64,000 bases of DNA from Ureibacillus sinduriensis BLB-1 = JCM 15800 (GTDB taxonomy: Bacteria; Bacillota; Bacilli; Bacillales_A; Planococcaceae). The translations under genes were made by a program, and so were the position numbers. Shown one piece after another: positions 8,670-17,214 of the stretch. Location of the stretch: NCBI RefSeq assembly GCF_000772955.1, contig NZ_JPVO01000053.1, positions 62,001 through 126,000 of the forward strand. Reading direction: 5' to 3'. Numbering within the stretch: position 1 is the first letter of the stretch; each line of letters opens with the position of its first letter. The notes under the pieces were generated by a model. It saw only the letters and a program-made list of their open reading frames with translations. It was not told where the DNA came from and searched no databases.

Positions 8670-8945
8670 ATGAACTATAAAATTATTAACAAACCAGTAT
8701 TTGAACAAGCGCAGGTTCGTTCGGTATCAGATGTTGAGTTTACTGAAGAACAACAGAAAGAAGGGATGAAATTAGCGGTTTCCAAAGTGGACCCAACTCT
8801 AGCCCTTTATTTAATTGATTCCGAAGGTAAAAAGAAGTTTGAAGTTCGTTGGGACGACTCTTCCGAATTGTTCAACGGATGGTATTCTGCATGGGATAAC
8901 TTCACATGGTGTCTAGGCATTGTAGAACCACCAAAAGAACAATAA
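8670..8945 (+). CDS. Hypothetical protein, 91 residues
   Basis: A short soluble protein with no family that I recognise. It is acidic, with a Trp-rich C-terminal half (VRWDDSSELFNGWYSAWDNFTWCLGIVEPP). Two consecutive ATGs exist at 8667 and 8670; TGGAGG ends six bases before the second, which I take as the start. Good ribosome site, closed reading frame and a terminator just downstream make it a likely real gene, transcribed alone. Confidence 0.65.
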   Translation: MNYKIINKPVFEQAQVRSVSDVEFTEEQQKEGMKLAVSKVDPTLALYLIDSEGKKKFEVRWDDSSELFNGWYSAWDNFTWCLGIVEPPKEQ

Positions 8946-8976
8946 TATCTATTCTAGAATGACAATCATCGCAAGG

Positions 8977-9006
8977 GCTCCTGCTTTTATAAGTGGGAGC
9001 TTTTCT
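8977..9006 (+). terminator. Rho-independent terminator
   Basis: GCTCCTGCTT and AAGTGGGAGC pair with two G-T contacts, followed by TTTTCTC. It closes the 91-residue hypothetical gene. Confidence 0.7.
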
Positions 9007-9185
9007 CATTTTATAAATATCAAATGGAATAGGAACTCCAAATCTTTTATACATAAATGCTTGCTTACTCCAATGTACCACCCTCACAAAAAGTGTGAGT
9101 ATATAAAAACTTTCATAGTAAATGGAAGAAAGTTAAGAAGTTTTTTAAATTTAGTAGTAGAATAATAGAATAGAGCATAAATACA

Positions 9186-9224
9186 AAGTGTACCATCGGA
9201 ACTATGATGCGTACACTTCTTTTA
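9186..9224 (+). terminator. Hairpin with T-tract in the 8946-9302 gap
   Basis: AAGTGTAC (9186-9193) pairs with GTACACTT (9211-9218), with an inner CATC/GATG contact, followed by CTTTTAT. It could end a transcript reading in from the left, or act as an attenuator before the MBL-fold gene. Nothing else is recognised in the 357-base gap. Confidence 0.5.
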
Positions 9225-9302
9225 TACAATGAACACTTGGTATATACACAATCCAAGGTTATAGTATGGAACATATAACGGATTCTTTTGGGGTGAAGCT
9301 AT

Positions 9303-10118
9303 TTGATAAAATATCAAACAAATAATGTTACAGTTTTTCAAAGTGTTTTATATAAAACAACATCCCTTGTTATTCGAACTGAGGATTGCATAATCGTCGT
9401 CGATCCTAATTTACTTCCTGAAGAAGTGCTTGAAATTCGTCAGCATGTTGACAAACTCAAGGAAGATAAACCGATTTATTTAATTTTTACTCACTCTGAT
9501 TGGGATCACATTATCGGTTATGGCGCTTTTCAGGACGCAATCGTTATTGCCAGTGAAGCATTTCAAGCAAGAGAAGATAAAGAATGTATTTTAAGTCACA
9601 TTACTCGCTTTGATGACCAATACTATTTAGACCGTACTTACCCGGTTCTATACCCTGTTGTGGATATTCCTGTCCTATGCGACGGACAAATGTTAGAAAT
9701 CGGTCTTACAAAGCTTATCTTCTATAAAGCTGAGGGTCATACGGATGATGGGATCTTTGCAGTAGTTGAGCCGTTGGGAATTTGGATTGCAGGGGATTAT
9801 TTATCGGATGTTGAGTTCCCATTTATCTATCACGATAGCGGGATTTACGAACAAACAATCGGGAAAACAGACAAGATTTTAGAATGCCATAATATCAGAC
9901 TACTCGTACCGGGCCATGGAACAGCAACAGACATCAAGGAGGAAATAATTTTTAGAAAAGTGCTTTCCTACCGGTATATACAGGAACTTCGAAAGGCGGT
10001 AAATGAAAATGCCGATCATAGTTTCTTAATCCAGGGATATAAATATCGACAAGATCAAATGAAAAGTCATAACGAAAATGTAGAGTTGATAAAAAGAGAG
10101 CTTAAAGAGTTGAATTAA
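9303..10118 (+). CDS. MBL-fold metallo-hydrolase
   Basis: 271 residues of the metallo-beta-lactamase fold. The metal motif is H64-S-D66-W-D68-H69, so the usual second histidine of HxHxDH is Asp. Later ligands appear in AEGHTDDG, AGDYLSD and VPGHGT. The substrate is unknown; such proteins hydrolyse esters, thioesters or phosphodiesters. The start is TTG 9303 behind GGGGTGA. The HxDxDH variation could mean altered metal content. Confidence 0.8.
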   Translation: MIKYQTNNVTVFQSVLYKTTSLVIRTEDCIIVVDPNLLPEEVLEIRQHVDKLKEDKPIYLIFTHSDWDHIIGYGAFQDAIVIASEAFQAREDKECILSHITRFDDQYYLDRTYPVLYPVVDIPVLCDGQMLEIGLTKLIFYKAEGHTDDGIFAVVEPLGIWIAGDYLSDVEFPFIYHDSGIYEQTIGKTDKILECHNIRLLVPGHGTATDIKEEIIFRKVLSYRYIQELRKAVNENADHSFLIQGYKYRQDQMKSHNENVELIKRELKELN

Positions 10119-10214
10119 ATTTTCAGGCGTACGAAAGGGATCATTTTCTTTTAGTACCTCCCAGGCAAATGCCGCATAAACTATAGAGGTGTATAAAAGG
10201 GGGGTGTCCATGAA

Positions 10215-10976
10215 TTGGCTATTTACATCAACAAAGAACACCCAGGAGTGTTTTGCAATACGCAACGAATTCCAGAACCGAATCAAGTTGAATTCCGCAG
10301 AGATTATTTATCTGAACTGATTGAACAGCAAATACTTGATAGCCGCAAAATGCGGAATAGTTTCATTCATATGCAGTACTCACAAAATGATTGGAACCAG
10401 CATCAGGCTCGGCAAAATAAACAATTAAACAGACGATTGAATGAGCTGAAAGAAGTTCAGGAACAACAAGAGGCAATGGAGCATCGAGTAATTGAGTGGT
10501 TAGAAAAAATAGAGGACCAAAACAGCATTTTGCAACAAACCGTTAATTATGATCAACGCATTCATAATGATTTAGCGCAACAAATGAACGAGATGAGTCA
10601 AGCTCAAAAAACAGCAGTCCATCAGCTTAATGATATTGGAGCAGAACACAAAGAGATTGCAAAGCTCTTGGCGGATTTTACTTTGATGAATGAAGCATTC
10701 ATTTCCCGTTTGGAACAAGTGGTTTCGGCTAATGAGAAGATTGAAGCTCAGGTCGAAGGACATAGTAGTTTCAATGAACATTTGGCAAGCTATCTTGCAA
10801 GCATCGAAGACTCTCAAAAGGATGTATTAAGCCGTGTAGATAATCATGAAGGGCTCTTGGAAAAAGTGCTACGCCAAATCGACCATTTACGCGCCATTGT
10901 GTTTGAGCGCAGTAATTTCCTGGAGGAAAAAGTAGAAAAGGCGCTACAAAGTTCAGATGCCTATTTACAAAAATAA
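10215..10976 (+). CDS. Coiled-coil protein of unknown function
   Basis: 253 residues, Gln/Glu/Lys rich, with heptad-like spacing from about residue 35 to the end and no membrane segment or signal peptide. I recognise no family. The start is TTG 10215, eight bases after a GGGGTG ribosome site; an ATG at 10210 is in another frame and soon stops. It stands alone, about 100 bases after the MBL gene. Length and composition suggest a structural or scaffold protein, possibly spore-associated, but nothing proves it. Confidence 0.6.
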   Translation: MAIYINKEHPGVFCNTQRIPEPNQVEFRRDYLSELIEQQILDSRKMRNSFIHMQYSQNDWNQHQARQNKQLNRRLNELKEVQEQQEAMEHRVIEWLEKIEDQNSILQQTVNYDQRIHNDLAQQMNEMSQAQKTAVHQLNDIGAEHKEIAKLLADFTLMNEAFISRLEQVVSANEKIEAQVEGHSSFNEHLASYLASIEDSQKDVLSRVDNHEGLLEKVLRQIDHLRAIVFERSNFLEEKVEKALQSSDAYLQK

Positions 10977-11119
10977 AAAATTATTAATAGTAGGAACGAA
11001 TTGCAAAGAAAAAAACATACATTCCATACATTCCTGCCTTCTTTCAATAGAGAATATTGGGAGAAAAGAAAATATACCACTTAGATTGAATTAATTTCTT
11101 ATTTTTGATACAGTATAAG

Positions 11120-11386
11120 AAATATGGAATCAATGATGTGACCAAGTAAACGGGAATTGTGAGACAGAAAATATAGCATGTGCTGAGAGCTATATCACCT
11201 CTTCTCGTTGAAAACCTATCACGGAGATGCACAACTTGCCGAGTCGTTATCGTTACAAACGTGTAAAGGGTAATTGCATTTAAGCCTGCATGATGGCTAT
11301 AAAAAAATGCAGTTATCGAACTAAGGTGGTACCACGTCTATTTGCACAAAGACGTCCTTGTCATGAGGATTCTTTGTGCTTTTTAT
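11120..11386 (+). promoter_or_regulatory. T-box leader (proline) controlling proS
   Basis: The T-box sequence AAGGTGGTACCACG is at 11323-11336; its TGGT pairs with the NCCA end of uncharged tRNA. The specifier is probably CCT (Pro) at 11215-11217: it is followed by A, then TCAC (11219-11222), which pairs with GTGA (11138-11141) to close stem I. The terminator has arms GCACAAAGA and TCTTTGTGC and a TTTTT tail (11344-11386). Uncharged proline tRNA would favour the antiterminator. The terminator lies about 245 bases before proS, unusually far. Confidence 0.9.
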
Positions 11387-11629
11387 TTGTTGAAAAATAG
11401 GAGCTGCCATTTATTTGTTCATGTTAACATTGTTTACCGATGTTTAATCAAAGCATATGTAACCAAAGCTTAGGTTTACTGCCAAAATTTGTAGCTGATA
11501 GATAAGTACAACTAAATTGGACTTGGGGTATATTTAAACTGGATTCAAAGTTTTTGCATAGGGTGCGAGGATGGACAATATCATAATGATTCGTGATTAA
11601 CGAGTTTTCAAAATTTAGGAGGAAAAAAG

Positions 11630-13066
11630 ATGTCACAACAAACGAATGATTTTTCAAAATGGTATATCGATACAATTCAAAAAGCGGATTTAATGGACTA
11701 CACACCGGTTCGTGGATGTATCGCATTTAAACCTGATGGCTATGAGCTTTGGGAACACATTCAAGGGGAAATGGATCGCCGTTTTAAAGAAACAGGTCAC
11801 CGAAATGCATACTTCCCAATGTTAATCCCGGAATCTTTCTTTCAAAAAGAAAAAGATCATATCGAAGGTTTTTCACCTGAGCTACCATGGGTTACGGAAG
11901 CAGCTGGGGAACAATTGGAGGAGCGCTTGGCACTTCGTCCAACTTCAGAAACAATGATCGGTCATTTATATTCGGACTGGATTAAAAGCTATCGCGACTT
12001 GCCGGTATTAATTAACCAGTGGGCGAATGTATTCCGTTGGGAGAAGAAAACATTGCCATTCATCCGTACTTCCGAGTTTTTATGGCAAGAAGGACATACT
12101 GCACACGTCGATGAAGAGGATGCGCGAAAAGAAACAATGCAAATGCTGAATATCTATAAAGAAGTGGTAGAAAACTTCTTGGCCATTCCTGTATATGATG
12201 GTCAAAAAACACCTTCTGAACGTTTTGCCGGTGCGGTTGATACATACTCAATCGAGGCAATGATGAAGGATGGAAAAGCGGTTCAGGCAGGTACTTCCCA
12301 CTATTTAGGGACAAAATTTGCTGAAGCATTCGATATTAAGTATTTAAGCAGAGAAAACAAGCATGAATATGTTCATACAACATCTTGGGGTACGTCGACT
12401 CGTTTAATCGGTTCTGTCATTATGGTACATGGTGATGAGCAAGGTTTGGTATTGCCGCCAACAATTGCACCAACTCAAGTAGTGTTAATTCCAGTTGGAC
12501 CATGGAAAAAGAATCCGGCTATTATTGAAAAGTTAGATGAAATTTTTGCAAGCTTAAAAGCAAAAGGAATTCGTGTTCGTCTTGATGATTCAGATCAATC
12601 GCCAGGATACAAATTCAATGAATGGGAACTAAAAGGGGTACCAGTACGCATCGAGCTTGGACCACGTGACCTAGAAAATGGCCAAGTACTATTAAAGGCA
12701 CGTGACGAAGCCGATAAACAATCCGTAGAATTGGGCTCTGTTGTTGAAACAATTGAAAATGAACTAAAAGTGATGCAAACACGTCTTTTCGAAAAGGCAA
12801 AAGCATTCCGTGATGAAAACTCGCATACACATATTGATTCATTAGATCAGTTAAAACAGCACTTGGCTGATTCGGAGAAAAACGAAACGATTCCTGGATG
12901 GATTCTGGCTGGCTGGTGTGGTGATGACGCTTGTGAAACAAATGTAAAAGAAGAAACTAAGTTCACAACGCGCAATATCCCATTCAACCCGCCAACAGAA
13001 AAACATACTTGCATTAACTGCGGCAAAGAAGCGAAACACACAGTATGGTTCGGCCGCGCGTATTAA
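11630..13066 (+). CDS. proS: Prolyl-tRNA synthetase (short, archaeal/eukaryote-like type)
   Basis: 478 residues. It charges tRNA-Pro with proline in the cytoplasm. Length and layout are those of the ProS type without the bacterial editing insert: class II motifs around PMLIPESFFQKEKDHIEGF, LRPTSETMIGHLY, VFRWEKKTLPFIRTSEFLWQEG and TSWGTSTRLIGS, then an anticodon domain (VLIPVGPW onward). The C-terminal domain carries four cysteines (CGDDAC at about 429-434, CINC at about 461-464) and ends in Tyr, as in this subgroup. AGGAGG precedes the ATG. Expression is controlled by the proline T-box upstream. Many Bacillales hold this form beside the long one. Confidence 0.95.
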   Translation: MSQQTNDFSKWYIDTIQKADLMDYTPVRGCIAFKPDGYELWEHIQGEMDRRFKETGHRNAYFPMLIPESFFQKEKDHIEGFSPELPWVTEAAGEQLEERLALRPTSETMIGHLYSDWIKSYRDLPVLINQWANVFRWEKKTLPFIRTSEFLWQEGHTAHVDEEDARKETMQMLNIYKEVVENFLAIPVYDGQKTPSERFAGAVDTYSIEAMMKDGKAVQAGTSHYLGTKFAEAFDIKYLSRENKHEYVHTTSWGTSTRLIGSVIMVHGDEQGLVLPPTIAPTQVVLIPVGPWKKNPAIIEKLDEIFASLKAKGIRVRLDDSDQSPGYKFNEWELKGVPVRIELGPRDLENGQVLLKARDEADKQSVELGSVVETIENELKVMQTRLFEKAKAFRDENSHTHIDSLDQLKQHLADSEKNETIPGWILAGWCGDDACETNVKEETKFTTRNIPFNPPTEKHTCINCGKEAKHTVWFGRAY

Positions 13067-13071
13067 GAATA

Positions 13072-13274
13072 AAAAAAGTGTGGACAAAGTCGATCTTCGA
13101 CTTTGTCCACACTTTTTTTAGGCTATTTCCTACAATAAAAAATTACCCAGACGTCTTGAAAACGCTTGGCAGACAAGGCGGGCAGTCGAGTGAAGACCCG
13201 AATAGAACTGGACGTTCATGAGGGGACGAGCGAGACAACCAACGCAGGATGAAAGACTTTGTCAACAGTCTGAA
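13072..13274 (+). repeat. Repeat element, copy A (terminator hairpin plus conserved body)
   Basis: The first part is an almost perfect hairpin: AAGTGTGGACAAAGTCGA and its complement around TCT, with T7, so it also terminates proS. The body (13120-13274) is about 155 bases and closely matches copy C: TTGAAAACGCTTGGCAGACA, GGCGGGCAGTCGAGTGAAGA, CATGAGGGGACGAGCGAGAC and CAACAGTCTGAA. The outer arms CAGAC (13148-13152) and GTCTG (13268-13272) pair. It starts directly behind proS and shares its orientation. Confidence 0.85.
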
Positions 13275-13283
13275 CACTGCTCC

Positions 13284-13541
13284 CTCTCTAAAAGACAAAT
13301 TCTATTGAAGCAAGAAAAAGTTGTCCAATAGAAGAGGTCAAAGAGAGGGATTTCTAAGGAACAAAGGGATACTTGTCCAATAGGGGCTCTCTAAAAGACA
13401 ATTTTCTAAAAAACTCGGAAAACGTGTCCATTAGACGGTTTCAAAAAGACAAATTCTGCTGAACCAAGAAAAAGTTGTCCGATAAAAGGGCTCAAAAAGA
13501 CAGATTTTTAAGAAAAAAAGAAAATTTGTCCAATAGGGGCA
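13284..13541 (+). repeat. Five degenerate tandem repeats of about 51 bases
   Basis: Five units start near 13284, 13338, 13388, 13441 and 13491. Each carries a version of AAAGACAAATTCT, then an A-rich middle, then GTTGTCCAATAGGGGCTC. Within a unit GACAA and TTGTC can pair. Units differ by substitutions and one- to three-base indels. No open frame of note crosses them. They lie directly after repeat copy A. Their function is unknown. Confidence 0.8.
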
Positions 13542-13613
13542 CTCATAATAGAGGAAACAACGATAATAGCTATCTTGAAGTTTGGTCAAGATTCACTCAA
13601 ATAAACTCCTGAA

Positions 13614-13640
13614 AATATCCACCCAGCTGGGGTGGATATT
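13614..13640. terminator. Bidirectional hairpin
   Basis: AATATCCACCC and GGGTGGATATT form a perfect 11-base stem with a five-base loop, AT-rich on both sides. It looks like a terminator, but no gene abuts it; it may mark the end of a lost gene. From 13641 to 13850 I see nothing definite. Confidence 0.55.
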
Positions 13641-13852
13641 TGAATCCATACTATAGGCTCATTCTCTTAGCAGAGGGAATAAATTAAAGACATGATCAAT
13701 GATTCTAATCTTTCTTGTGTCATGATTATCAGCTCCCTTTAGTTGAAAAAATGACTTTCCTGCAAAGAAATGATGGGTTTAATAATAGTATGAACTACAC
13801 AGCTTAGTTTGCTTCTTGTAATAAATTACATACATTCATAGTGGAGTAAAAT

Positions 13853-13885
13853 AAAAAAAACACCTTATCATCATAGATGAAGGTG
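13853..13885 (-). terminator. Rho-independent terminator for the cation exporter
   Basis: On the minus strand ACACCTTCATC pairs with GATAAGGTGT around a short loop and is followed by TTTTTTTT. It lies about 20 bases after the stop of the exporter gene. Confidence 0.8.
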
Positions 13886-13905
13886 TAAGTATATCAATCT
13901 TAATC

Positions 13906-14838
13906 TTAGTTATATGAATTGCATCGATGATGTTCATATTGATCGAGTTGTGCATTGGCACGCTCAACTTGGATGGTAGCATGCTCGATATGAAAATCAT
14001 CATGCAAAATTCTCAAAGCTTCTTTCATCACTTTGTCATGTTCATTGCGTAAAATTTCTAAATGGCAGCTGACGGCAGGGAAGTCAGAACTAATGCTCCA
14101 TACATGAAAATCATGTATTCCAACAACCCCTTGAATATTTAGTAATGCATCCCGAATTTGCTTCACATCGATGTTCATCGGTATCCCTTCCATCAAAATG
14201 TGGAAGGAAATAGTTGTTATTTCAAATCCGTTTCTTAAAATAATGATCGAGATAAGGAGACTTGCGATTGGATCTGCAATTGACCAACCGAATAATAATA
14301 TTAGAATCGAGGCAATAATGGCACCGACAGAACCTAGCAAATCCCCTAGAACATGCATAAATGCAGCCCGTACATTGATATTTTCGCTTGTATCCGCTCG
14401 TGTTAAAATAAATGCGACAATAATATTTACAATAGCACCGGTTACCGCTACTGCCAGCATACCTAAACTTGAAATTTCCTCCGGATTCGCAAGTCTTTGC
14501 AATGCCTCGAAAATGATGATGAGAGCAATCACAACTAGTAAAATACCATTAAATAGGGCAGCTAGTATTTCCAATCGTTGATAGCCGAAAGTCATTTGAC
14601 TATTGACAGCTTTTTCCCCCAATTTAAAAGCCAGCAATCCAATACCCAATGACAATGCATCACTAAGCATATGCCCAGCGTCTGATAAAAGGGTTAAGCT
14701 ATTGGTTATTAAACCGCCGATAAAGACGACCAGTACAAATGAAGCAATGATGAAAAAGCTGATCAATAGCGCCTTTTTGTTTTTTGAATGATGATGGTTA
14801 TGAGAATGAGAATGAGAATGAGAATGAGAATGAGCCAT
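13906..14838 (-). CDS. Cation diffusion facilitator, CzcD/ZitB-like metal exporter
   Basis: 310 residues, usual for CDF proteins. It exports Zn, Cd or Co in exchange for protons across the cytoplasmic membrane. Six membrane segments lie between about 24 and 205, with metal-site pairs D53/H56...D60 in SDAGHMLSD and H162...D166 in HVLGD; a C-terminal cytoplasmic domain (VGIHDFHVWS) follows. The N-terminus is a His-Ser repeat encoded by a six-base DNA repeat, a likely metal-binding tail. It is a single gene with no metal regulator beside it and its own terminator. Confidence 0.92.
   Translation of the reverse strand: MAHSHSHSHSHSHNHHHSKNKKALLISFFIIASFVLVVFIGGLITNSLTLLSDAGHMLSDALSLGIGLLAFKLGEKAVNSQMTFGYQRLEILAALFNGILLVVIALIIIFEALQRLANPEEISSLGMLAVAVTGAIVNIIVAFILTRADTSENINVRAAFMHVLGDLLGSVGAIIASILILLFGWSIADPIASLLISIIILRNGFEITTISFHILMEGIPMNIDVKQIRDALLNIQGVVGIHDFHVWSISSDFPAVSCHLEILRNEHDKVMKEALRILHDDFHIEHATIQVERANAQLDQYEHHRCNSYN
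14802..14834. repeat. Hexanucleotide repeat in the exporter N-terminus
   Basis: Five tandem GAGAAT units encode alternating His and Ser on the minus strand. Slippage would change the number of His-Ser pairs without breaking the frame. Confidence 0.85.
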
Positions 14839-15067
14839 TAATAATCCTCCAATTTAGTTTTATTGTAGAGGGGAATAGTAGCTGATTCTGGTTTGTAGTT
14901 GTCCGCTCTTCGAAACGTGATTGACGTTATTTATAAAAGGTATTCGTTTATTAGGCCTTGTATGACTATTTAATAGAATTTAGTAGCACAATAATTTTAT
15001 CAATAATTTTATATACCATATTAAAGCTGAAGTTTACTAGAGCTGTCATATCATTTAAATAGAAAAA

Positions 15068-15087
15068 GACCTAATCTTGATTGGGCC
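15068..15087 (-). repeat. Direct repeat flanking element E, downstream copy with T-tract
   Basis: On the minus strand this reads GGCCCAATCAAGATTAGGTC followed by TTTTTCT, so it is a working-looking terminator for serC. A second copy is at 15283-15304, on the other side of element E. Confidence 0.8.
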
Positions 15088-15279
15088 CTGACTGTTGAAA
15101 AACGATTTCATCCTGTATTGGTTGTCTCCAGTCCTTCCTGAACGGTTTCTACTATTCGTGTTTTCACTCGCTGCTTGTGTAGTTGTGAAGCGTTATCAAG
15201 ACAGGCTGTAACACTTTCGTTTCGGGAATAACATAAAAAAAGGTGTAGACATTGTCGAATATCGACTTTATCTACACAC
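15088..15279 (-). repeat. Repeat element, copy E (minus strand)
   Basis: Read on the minus strand it begins with a hairpin (arms GTGTAGATAAAGTCGAT and its near-complement, then T7) and continues with a diverged body: CTGTCTTGATAACGCTT, GCGAGTGAAAACACGAATAG, GAGACAACCAATACAGGATG and CAACAGTCAG. It lies behind serC in the same orientation and is bracketed by direct repeats of the serC terminator hairpin. The gap from 14839 to 15067, upstream of the exporter, shows nothing else that I recognise. Confidence 0.8.
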
Positions 15280-15282
15280 TAA

Positions 15283-15304
15283 GACCGAAGATCTTGATTG
15301 GGCC
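15283..15304 (-). repeat. Direct repeat flanking element E, upstream copy
   Basis: Shares ATCTTGATTGGGCC (plus strand, 15291-15304) and an offset GACC with the copy at 15068-15087. On the serC side it has lost the T-tract. It sits 15 bases after the serC stop codon. Confidence 0.75.
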
Positions 15305-15319
15305 ACTTCAATCATACGG

Positions 15320-16414
15320 TTATGAATTTTTGTTTTGGAAAGCGACCATGAAATCTGCAAGTGCTTTACATGTTTCATATGGTACTGCATTATACGTTGA
15401 AGCACGGCAGCCTCCTACAGAACGGTGGCCATTAAGCCCGATGAAGCCCGCTTCTCTTGCCTCGGCTAAGAATTGCTTTTCAAGATTTTCATCACTGACT
15501 CGGAAAGTGATATTCATTAATGAACGTGACTCAGAATGAGCATGTCCATAATAGAAGCCGTTGCTGCAATCTATTACATCATAAATCAGTTTTGCCTTTT
15601 CCTCATTATTGCTTTCAATAGCTTCAAGGCCACCTTTTTCTTCTACCCATTTCAAAACTTCACCTAGCATATAGATGCCAAAAGTCGGGGGAGTATTGTA
15701 TAGAGAATTGGCTTCGGCATGTGTTGAATACTTTAATAAAGTTGGAATGTTGGTGTTTGCTTTTTCAAGTAAGTCTTTGCGAATGATGACCACCGTCACA
15801 CCGGAAGGTCCGAGGTTCTTTTGAGCTCCGGCATATATGATACCAAAGTTGCTTACATCCACTGGCTTGGAAAGAATGTCACTTGACATATCTGCGACTA
15901 GTGGAACTCCGCCGGTTTGAGGGAAATCCTTCCACTGAGTACCATAAATTGTATTATTCGAAGTGATGTGAACGTAAGAATCTGTTTGGCTGAATTGAAT
16001 TTCTTCTAATGCTGGGATATTTCGATAGTCGTTATCCTTTGTGCTAGCGGCCTCCCGTATTTGCCCAAAAAGTTTCGCTTCTTTGAAGGCTTTTTCAGAC
16101 CAAGACCCAGTTAAAATATAACTAGCGGTTTGATCACTGTTAAGGAAGTTCATAGGCACCATGGTGAACTGTAAACTGCCACCGCCCTGTAAAAATAGTA
16201 CCTCGTAATTATCAGGAATCGAATATAGAGACTTTAGACGAGCGATTGCATCATTATGTACAGCTTCATAATCCTTGCTGCGATGGCTCATTTCCATAAT
16301 GGACATCCCAGAGTGATTATAATTCACAAGTTCTTCTTGTGCTTTCTGTATAACTTCAATAGGTAGAGCAGATGGACCGGCATTAAAATTGTAAGCACGT
16401 TTTGTTGAATTCAA
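15320..16414 (-). CDS. serC: Phosphoserine aminotransferase
   Basis: 364 residues. A PLP enzyme that converts 3-phosphohydroxypyruvate and glutamate to phosphoserine in serine synthesis. Family signatures: YNFNAGPSALP at the start, GMSIMEMSHRSK, FLQGGGSLQF, and IYAGAQKNLGPSGVT with the PLP lysine; RSVGGCRASTYNA near the end binds the phosphate. I prefer the TTG at 16414, eight bases after AGGGAG; a GTG at 16423 overlaps that site. No serA is nearby. A weak CodY-like match (AATTTTTAGACATTT at 16504) lies upstream. Transcription runs into repeat element E. Confidence 0.95.
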   Translation of the reverse strand: MNSTKRAYNFNAGPSALPIEVIQKAQEELVNYNHSGMSIMEMSHRSKDYEAVHNDAIARLKSLYSIPDNYEVLFLQGGGSLQFTMVPMNFLNSDQTASYILTGSWSEKAFKEAKLFGQIREAASTKDNDYRNIPALEEIQFSQTDSYVHITSNNTIYGTQWKDFPQTGGVPLVADMSSDILSKPVDVSNFGIIYAGAQKNLGPSGVTVVIIRKDLLEKANTNIPTLLKYSTHAEANSLYNTPPTFGIYMLGEVLKWVEEKGGLEAIESNNEEKAKLIYDVIDCSNGFYYGHAHSESRSLMNITFRVSDENLEKQFLAEAREAGFIGLNGHRSVGGCRASTYNAVPYETCKALADFMVAFQNKNS

Positions 16415-16730
16415 ATAGAACACTCCCTGTAAAAGTTAATAAATTAATATATTGATTATATACCTTTTTTTCGCGAATGGATTTGATTTTTGTAAAAATG
16501 ATGAATTTTTAGACATTTTGCATTGCCAAGTCAATCTAGTTAGAAAAATTTGCTGAAACGCTACATTAGATTTTGAGAACTTTCCGCTTATGACCTAACT
16601 CACCTTGAAAAGATGACATTTAATACGGTATAGAAATCTCGTTCAGATTCTAGCGAAAATCGCAGTAACAATGAATCCTGAAATTTATAATAGATTTTCC
16701 AAAATGTCCATAGCATAATTTTTGGTTCGG

Positions 16731-16739
16731 CATAAAGTA
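16731..16739 (+). promoter_or_regulatory. Candidate sigma-K -10 for the first YjcZ-type gene
   Basis: CATAAAGTA fits CATA-N3-TA and sits about 15 bases before the ribosome site. No good -35 is seen. The rest of the 16415-16769 gap holds the serC leader and nothing else recognised. Confidence 0.35.
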
Positions 16740-16769
16740 TAAATATCTGAATGGAAAGGGGGTAAAGAC

Positions 16770-16925
16770 ATGGGATACTCTAGCAACGTAGGTGGAGTAG
16801 GCGACTACTGTAATGGTGGTAATAGCGGTGGTTATGGCAACGGCAGCGGTTTTGCATTACTTGTTGTTCTGTTCATTCTTTTAATCATCGTTGGGGCTTC
16901 ATTTTTTAACGGTGGAAGTTACTAA
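16770..16925 (+). CDS. YjcZ/SscA-type small sporulation peptide (51 residues)
   Basis: A tiny protein with a Gly/Tyr/Asn-rich head and one membrane-like segment, FALLVVLFILLIIVGASFF. This is the tiny-transmembrane family of Bacillus (YjcZ type; SscA of B. subtilis is a spore assembly factor). AAAGGGGG precedes the ATG at 16770. It is too short for routine gene finding. A second member follows at 17215 with nearly the same membrane segment, so this is a local duplication. Likely made in sporulation; membrane or coat location is inferred. Confidence 0.85.
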   Translation: MGYSSNVGGVGDYCNGGNSGGYGNGSGFALLVVLFILLIIVGASFFNGGSY

Positions 16926-17063
16926 TCTCTTATTTTAAGGTACTCTAGCTGAATAGGTGCCTTTGTGGAGTAAATTCGCAGTATTACCAATTGTCTACTG
17001 TGGATGGTGTCTGTACTTTTTCCGAATTCTAGGTATTCTCTTTTTACAATAATGCCTGGAAAT

Positions 17064-17106
17064 AAATGTAGGGAATGTCGATTATCGACTTCTCTACATT
17101 TTTACT
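17064..17106 (+). terminator. Terminator hairpin after the first YjcZ-type gene
   Basis: AATGTAGGGAATGTCGA pairs with TCGACTTCTCTACATT (one bulge) around TTA, followed by TTTTT. Its TGTCGA..TCGA core resembles the hairpins that begin repeat elements A-E, but no element body follows. Confidence 0.7.
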
Positions 17107-17176
17107 TTCCTTAAGAATAATTTTTATTTGATAACCAAAAACGGTACATTTGTCCCTGTCACAATGAAGGGATCGA

Positions 17177-17185
17177 CATAAATTA
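17177..17185 (+). promoter_or_regulatory. Candidate sigma-K -10 for the second YjcZ-type gene
   Basis: CATAAATTA fits CATA-N3-TA about 20 bases before AGGAGG. The -35 spacing to the nearest AC is short, so this is a weak call. Confidence 0.3.
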
Positions 17186-17214
17186 TAGTATATTGAACAA
17201 AGGAGGAGAAAGTT

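Noticed and set aside
13155-13170. Catabolite-responsive (cre) site TGAAAACGCTTGGCA in elements A and C
   Set aside because: It misses consensus positions in the second half and is part of the conserved stem of the repeat, so structure explains it better.
13284-13541. Possible CRISPR array
   Set aside because: Units are contiguous and degenerate, without unique spacers or cas genes.
15252-15539. Plus-strand frame across the serC 3' end
   Set aside because: Antisense to serC and element E; no ribosome site or family.
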